Below are positions 4,385-8,415 of a stretch of 8,415 bases of DNA, one piece after another. Both the position numbers and the translations under genes were made by a program. The notes beneath the pieces are model-generated. The model made no database searches and was not told the DNA's origin. It saw nothing but the letters and a program-made list of their open reading frames with translations. Each line of letters starts with the position of its first letter. Within the stretch, counting starts at the first letter, position 1. This stretch comes from Chloroflexota bacterium (lineage in GTDB: Bacteria > Chloroflexota > Anaerolineae > Anaerolineales > Villigracilaceae): contig VGOX01000072.1 in the NCBI GenBank assembly GCA_016875755.1, positions 1-8,415 of the forward strand, written 5' to 3'.

Positions 4385-6940
4385 ATGGAATTTCACACAC
4401 CAATATATTTGATAAGTTTGGGTTGTCTGGTTGCATTAACAAGCGGTATCGCGATAGGGGCACTTATCAACTGGCATGAACCCGGGGCTCGCACCCTTGG
4501 TTTCCTGATGCTCTCCATGGCAATATGGGCGGGGTTTTACCTGCTGGAGATCATGTATCCATCCCTGCCTGTAAAGATCGCCGCCAGAAAAATCATGTAC
4601 CTGGGCATGACCATGGCTCCATCCTTATGGCTGGGATTCGCACTCAGATACACGGGCATCCACACCTGGTGGTCAAAACGCGGCCGCACTTTTTTACTTA
4701 CCATTCCCGGACTTATTGCATTTCTATTGGGGGCTACCAATGAACACCACCTTTTGATCTGGAAATCCATGCGAATGCGCGTGGAACGCCCCACCCCGCT
4801 TCTTCTTGAATTTGGAGTTGGTTTTTGGTTTTTTACAGCAATTGCCTACATCCTGATCGGCATCGGCATTTTTATTTATCTGGTCTCTTTTTACCGCAGT
4901 GAAAAGGAACTTCGGGTGAAAACAGGCATCATGCTGGCTGGGGCAACCATCACAGCCCTGATCAACTTCATTTTTCTGCGCAGCACCAACAGCACACCAC
5001 AATTCGACCCAACTCCCCTTTCGTTCGCGCTTTCGGCTCCGCTGATCGCATTTGGATATTTTCGCTTTGGGGTTTCCAGCCTGCTGCCTCTCGCCGCCCA
5101 TATCATCATGGACAGCCTGCGGGATGCCGTCATCATTGTCGACAAAAACAATCACATCACGGACGTTAATCAACCCGCCATCGCCCTGTTGGGAAATAAT
5201 CCAGCCAGAGAAAAAGACTTCGTCTTCGATATGTTGCCGCAAGCCGAACGATTTCAAGAAGCCTGGAACAAGCCCAACAACAGCCTGCTTTTGAATCTTT
5301 CAGACGATGAAAATCCAAAATGGTTTGATGTGCAAATCTTGCCGCTTAATCAAAATGCAAAATCCCCGCTCGGGAAAATCATCGTCTTTCATGATATTAC
5401 AAACGAACAATCCCTTCTACGGGCGGAAAAACGCCGCTCGGAACAACTGGCCCTGCTGGAAGAAAGCGGCAGGATCGTGGCGGACAGTTTCGACGAAAAT
5501 GAAATTCTCCAACGCGCCGTAAACATCATCATCCAACGCTTCGCATACCCCGAAGCGGCCATCTCCAAAGTGACGGAAGACAACATGCTGGAAGTCTGCG
5601 CCATTGCCGGCACCGCCGATTTCGGCTACAGACCGGGTTACCGTCAGGCAATGGGAGCGGGCATCATCGGTCATACTGCCCAGGTCGAAAAAACATATAT
5701 AACCCGTGACGTCGCCAACGACCCGCACTACTTCTCCAGCGACAACCACAACGGATCCGCCATCTGCACACCCATTTGGAAACAGGAAAAACTATTCGGC
5801 GTTTTATACGTGGAAAGCCTCGAAAAAAACGCATTCGATGAGCTCGATATCAAAACCCTCGAGACCCTTGCAAGCCAAATAACCTCCTCCCTTCAACGGG
5901 CGTTCCTCTATGCCAAAACCCAGGAAAACCTTCAAGTCCTCTCCGCCATACAGGAAATTTCCAAAGTTATCGCCAGTTCGCTCGATGCCAACGCCATTTC
6001 ACATCAGGTGGTAAACAGGCTTGCCAGCACCTTTGGGTACACTCATGTCAGCCTGTATCTATTAGAGGATGACTACCTGCACCTTTCCGCCGAGATCGGC
6101 TATCCCAAAGAAATGATCATCGAAAAAATACATATCAGCCAAGGCGTCAGCGGACGCGCCATCCGCACCAAATCCGTCCAGTTCATCCCAGATACCAGCA
6201 AGGAAAAGGTCTTCCTTGAGGCCGACAATCACATCACAAGCGAGATCTGTGTCCCCCTGTTGAAGGAAAATAAAGTCATCGGCACCTTGAATGTGGAAAC
6301 CGTCAATGATAAAAAATTGACAAGTACAGATGTAGACCTGCTCGTAACCATTGCCGGCCCCATCGCCATCGCCATCGCCATGGACAACGCCAGCCTGCAC
6401 GCCCAGGTCAAAAAACTGGCAACCACCGATGCCGTCACTGGGCTTTCCAACCGCCATGTCTTTGAACAAACCCTCACAGCAGAGATCGAACGTGCCCAAC
6501 GACAGGGCGAAAATCTATCGCTGATCATCTTCGACATCGACTCATTCAAAGAATACAACGACAAATGGGGGCATCCCGCCGGCGACACACGCCTCAAATC
6601 CGTCGGAGATACCGTAAAACAAAACCTGCGCAAGTACGACCTTGCCGCGCGCTACGGCGGAGACGAATTTGCCATCATCCTCCCCAACACCGACAAACAG
6701 GATGCATTCGGCTTCGCACAAAGGTTATACAAAGCCGCCCAAGCCGGCGCCCCGCACCAAACCGGCCTCGAAGAAACCCAGCCCGGCTACACCCTAAGCA
6801 TGGGTATCGCCACCTTCCCGCACGACGCCAACAACCAGCAACAACTTTTGATCTCCGCCGACAACGCCGCCCTGCGCGCCAAACATCTCGGAAAAAACCG
6901 CATCCAAACCGCCACCGACCTCGACCATGAATCGACTTGA
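4385..6940 (+). CDS. Membrane diguanylate cyclase: 7TM sensor - PAS - GAF - GAF - GGDEF
   Basis: This 851-residue protein is predicted to make cyclic di-GMP from two GTP in response to signals sensed at or in the membrane. The N-terminus (about 1-225) has seven hydrophobic segments and resembles the 7TM region found in front of histidine kinases, including ALRYTG and TNEHHLLIW. A PAS domain follows (about 242-338, from MDSLRDAVIIVDKNNHITDV to IIVFHDIT), then two GAF domains (about 358-515 and 520-675). The GGDEF domain (about 679-845) has the metal-binding FDID at 716-719 and intact GGDEF at 758-762. An RxxD inhibitory site (R749, D752) lies five residues upstream, so product inhibition is expected. 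There is no EAL or HD-GYP domain. The ATG at 4385 lacks a well-placed Shine-Dalgarno (GAGGA is 16 nt away), so coupling to the preceding gene is likely. The ligands of the sensor domains are unknown. Its coding strand is C-rich towards the 3' end. Confidence 0.93.
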   Translation: MEFHTPIYLISLGCLVALTSGIAIGALINWHEPGARTLGFLMLSMAIWAGFYLLEIMYPSLPVKIAARKIMYLGMTMAPSLWLGFALRYTGIHTWWSKRGRTFLLTIPGLIAFLLGATNEHHLLIWKSMRMRVERPTPLLLEFGVGFWFFTAIAYILIGIGIFIYLVSFYRSEKELRVKTGIMLAGATITALINFIFLRSTNSTPQFDPTPLSFALSAPLIAFGYFRFGVSSLLPLAAHIIMDSLRDAVIIVDKNNHITDVNQPAIALLGNNPAREKDFVFDMLPQAERFQEAWNKPNNSLLLNLSDDENPKWFDVQILPLNQNAKSPLGKIIVFHDITNEQSLLRAEKRRSEQLALLEESGRIVADSFDENEILQRAVNIIIQRFAYPEAAISKVTEDNMLEVCAIAGTADFGYRPGYRQAMGAGIIGHTAQVEKTYITRDVANDPHYFSSDNHNGSAICTPIWKQEKLFGVLYVESLEKNAFDELDIKTLETLASQITSSLQRAFLYAKTQENLQVLSAIQEISKVIASSLDANAISHQVVNRLASTFGYTHVSLYLLEDDYLHLSAEIGYPKEMIIEKIHISQGVSGRAIRTKSVQFIPDTSKEKVFLEADNHITSEICVPLLKENKVIGTLNVETVNDKKLTSTDVDLLVTIAGPIAIAIAMDNASLHAQVKKLATTDAVTGLSNRHVFEQTLTAEIERAQRQGENLSLIIFDIDSFKEYNDKWGHPAGDTRLKSVGDTVKQNLRKYDLAARYGGDEFAIILPNTDKQDAFGFAQRLYKAAQAGAPHQTGLEETQPGYTLSMGIATFPHDANNQQQLLISADNAALRAKHLGKNRIQTATDLDHEST

Positions 6941-8213
6941 CCTCTTCCCCCGCACAACAACCATCGAACAAGACAGCCTGACCATTGCGGGACAAAACCT
7001 CGCCTCTCTCGCAAGCCGATTCCTGACCCCGTTATATCTATATGATCGTTCAACCTTAGATTTTTCCGCCAAAACCTACACCGACGCATTATCTGCAAAC
7101 TACCCCGCTGCTGCTCACATCACCTACGCAGGCAAAGCCTTTCTCTGCACCGCCATCGCCCAATGGACACAGTCTCACGACCTTTTTGTGGATTGCACAG
7201 GCGAAGGTGAGATCGCCATCGCCGTTGCCGGCAACGTCCCACGCGAACGAATACTCGTACATGGCGTCAACAAATCAGATGCAGATTTGAAAGCTGCCGT
7301 AACACATGCCGCCACCATCGTTGTAGATAACCTGCACGAGTTATCACGCATCGCGAAGTACGAATTGCACAATACATCCCTTTGGCTGCGGCTTTTGCCC
7401 GGCGTAACCGTCACCACGCACCATACCCACACGCAAACGGGACACCATGAAAGCAAATTCGGCATGACGCGCGAGGAACTTCTCGAAGCGGCAGCATTTT
7501 GCATGGAACATCACCTGCCATTAAAAGGGATCCACTTTCACCAAGGTTCAAACTTCCGCGACCCGGAGCCATTACTCCCTGCCATTGAAATGGCGCTCGA
7601 CATTGCCAAAGAGATCGGCTTTTCGGGCGAGTGGCATTTTTGCCCGGGTGGAGGTTGGGGTGTGGCATACCATGAGGATGAATTGCCGCATCCGTCCATT
7701 GAAAATTATGTGCGTGGAATTGCGGAAGCAGTGGTCGAAGGCTGCCGCATGCGCGGATTGGAACTGCCCCATTTGCATCTGGAGCCAGGACGCAGTATTG
7801 TGGCGCAGGCAGGCGTGGCGGTCTATCGTGTGGGGGTTGTGAAGCGGCATGGTGACAAAATTTGGGTATTGGTCGATGGCGGCATGGCGGATAATTCGCG
7901 CTATGCGATGTATGGAGCGAGATACTCTTGTTTGCCGGTATCAAGCCCGGGCGGGGAGCGAAGCGGAAAGGTGTCCATTGCGGGACCGTTCTGCGAGTCG
8001 GGTGACATCCTCCTCGAAGACCTGCCGATGCCCCTCATCCAGACAGGCGACCTGCTGGCTGTGCCGATGAGCGGGGCGTATCAATTGAGCATGGCTTCGA
8101 ATTACAATGGCGCGCGCAAACCAGCAGTATTATGGTTGGAAAATGAAGGGGTGCGTGTAATTCAACAGCGTGAAGGGATTGCGAATCTTCTACAGCGTGA
8201 CGAGACGCTTTAA
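6927..8213 (+). CDS. lysA: Diaminopimelate decarboxylase
   Basis: LysA is a pyridoxal-phosphate enzyme that decarboxylates meso-diaminopimelate to L-lysine, the last step of the DAP pathway. The 428-residue protein is of family length and carries the fold-III decarboxylase motifs in order: the PLP lysine K70 (YAGKAF), SKFG near 176, GIHFHQGS with H203 and H205, the glycine loop CPGGGWGVAY near 239, EPGRS near 286, GPFCESGD with the catalytic cysteine C356, and GAYQLSMASNYNG near 383. A segment that usually reads RPxLY is RYAMYG here, a mild variation. The ATG at 6927 overlaps the cyclase gene by 14 nt and has no obvious Shine-Dalgarno, so translational coupling is likely. Other PLP decarboxylases of this fold (ornithine, arginine or carboxynorspermidine type) are less likely given the CESGD and SMASNYN motifs. 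Base composition changes sharply within the gene near 7620. Confidence 0.92.
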   Translation: MNRLDLFPRTTTIEQDSLTIAGQNLASLASRFLTPLYLYDRSTLDFSAKTYTDALSANYPAAAHITYAGKAFLCTAIAQWTQSHDLFVDCTGEGEIAIAVAGNVPRERILVHGVNKSDADLKAAVTHAATIVVDNLHELSRIAKYELHNTSLWLRLLPGVTVTTHHTHTQTGHHESKFGMTREELLEAAAFCMEHHLPLKGIHFHQGSNFRDPEPLLPAIEMALDIAKEIGFSGEWHFCPGGGWGVAYHEDELPHPSIENYVRGIAEAVVEGCRMRGLELPHLHLEPGRSIVAQAGVAVYRVGVVKRHGDKIWVLVDGGMADNSRYAMYGARYSCLPVSSPGGERSGKVSIAGPFCESGDILLEDLPMPLIQTGDLLAVPMSGAYQLSMASNYNGARKPAVLWLENEGVRVIQQREGIANLLQRDETL

Positions 8214-8415
8214 TGCTCCGCATCCATCAACGAGAAGAAAACTTCCACAACGCAGGGGTCGAATTGTTTCCCAGAACGCTCCAGAATATATGAGTCCTCT
8301 GCAAGAAGCCGTTCATTAATAGCCAAAACTTGGGCTGAAAACCAGCCGGGAGCGTAGCCAGCGCGCCGAAAAAACGAAAAAAGAAACCACGGCGGCGGGT
8401 GCTGCGTCGTTTTGC
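8210..8415 (-). CDS. C-terminal fragment resembling an HD-GYP phosphodiesterase; partial at window edge
   Basis: A minus-strand frame is open from the window edge to a TAA at 8212-8210. Its last residues, about 8210-8330, read LERSGKQFDPCVVEVFFSLM, with the GxxFDPxVVxxF pattern seen at the end of HD-GYP domains, which degrade cyclic di-GMP. The part nearer the edge (about 8330-8415) translates to Pro/Phe/Arg-rich sequence unlike that family, so the frame may be broken there by an insertion, deletion or repeat. The frame is convergent with lysA and overlaps its end by 4 nt, with no terminator between. It may be the 3' end of a gene to the right or a remnant. The HD and GYP motifs themselves are not in view. 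Confidence 0.42.
   Translation of the reverse strand, partial: KTTQHPPPWFLFSFFRRAGYAPGWFSAQVLAINERLLAEDSYILERSGKQFDPCVVEVFFSLMDAEH

Noticed and set aside
4724..5257. Minus-strand open frame of 177 residues
   Set aside because: It lies fully antisense to the cyclase gene, whose domains explain this region.
6361..6378. Tandem hexamer CATCGC, three copies, in the cyclase gene
   Set aside because: It encodes Ile-Ala repeats in the last part of the second GAF domain; three copies are too few to suggest phase variation.

Overview
The window looks like chromosomal DNA of a free-living bacterium, most likely Chloroflexota, class Anaerolineae. The placement rests on style rather than a marker gene: a RodZ-like membrane protein ending in a Thr/Pro-rich tail, a short DivIC/FtsB-like protein with a Pro-rich tail, and a 7TM-PAS-GAF-GAF-GGDEF signalling protein. 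Treat it as a moderate-confidence inference.

Layout. The left edge (1-118, minus strand) is the 5' end of a group II intron, apparently class C, starting with the GUGCG boundary motif and running out of the window. It begins a few bases after a strong Rho-independent terminator (123-155) that closes a minus-strand block of three genes: rplI (ribosomal protein L9), a RodZ-like protein with two helix-turn-helix domains, and rimO (methylthiotransferase for ribosomal protein S12). A hairpin between rplI and the RodZ-like gene may partly separate them. This block joins translation functions (L9, S12 modification) to a membrane-anchored, probably cell-shape-related protein.

A compact divergent promoter region (about 3859-3994) separates this block from a plus-strand block: a DivIC/FtsB-like septum protein, a large membrane diguanylate cyclase with an intact GGDEF motif and inhibitory I-site, and lysA (diaminopimelate decarboxylase). 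The septum gene and the cyclase are 12 nt apart and the cyclase overlaps lysA by 14 nt, so the three are probably one transcript. Division, c-di-GMP signalling and lysine/peptidoglycan precursor metabolism are thus physically linked.

At the right edge a minus-strand reading frame, convergent with lysA and overlapping it by 4 nt, ends in residues resembling the C-terminus of an HD-GYP phosphodiesterase. It may be the end of a gene continuing outside the window or a remnant.

The most notable points are the intron sitting on the rimO terminator, two genes whose -10 boxes lie exactly 6 nt before the ATG (possible leaderless mRNAs), the duplicated HTH in the RodZ-like protein, and a sharp local strand-composition flip inside lysA. 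No CRISPR array, tRNA or rRNA was seen.
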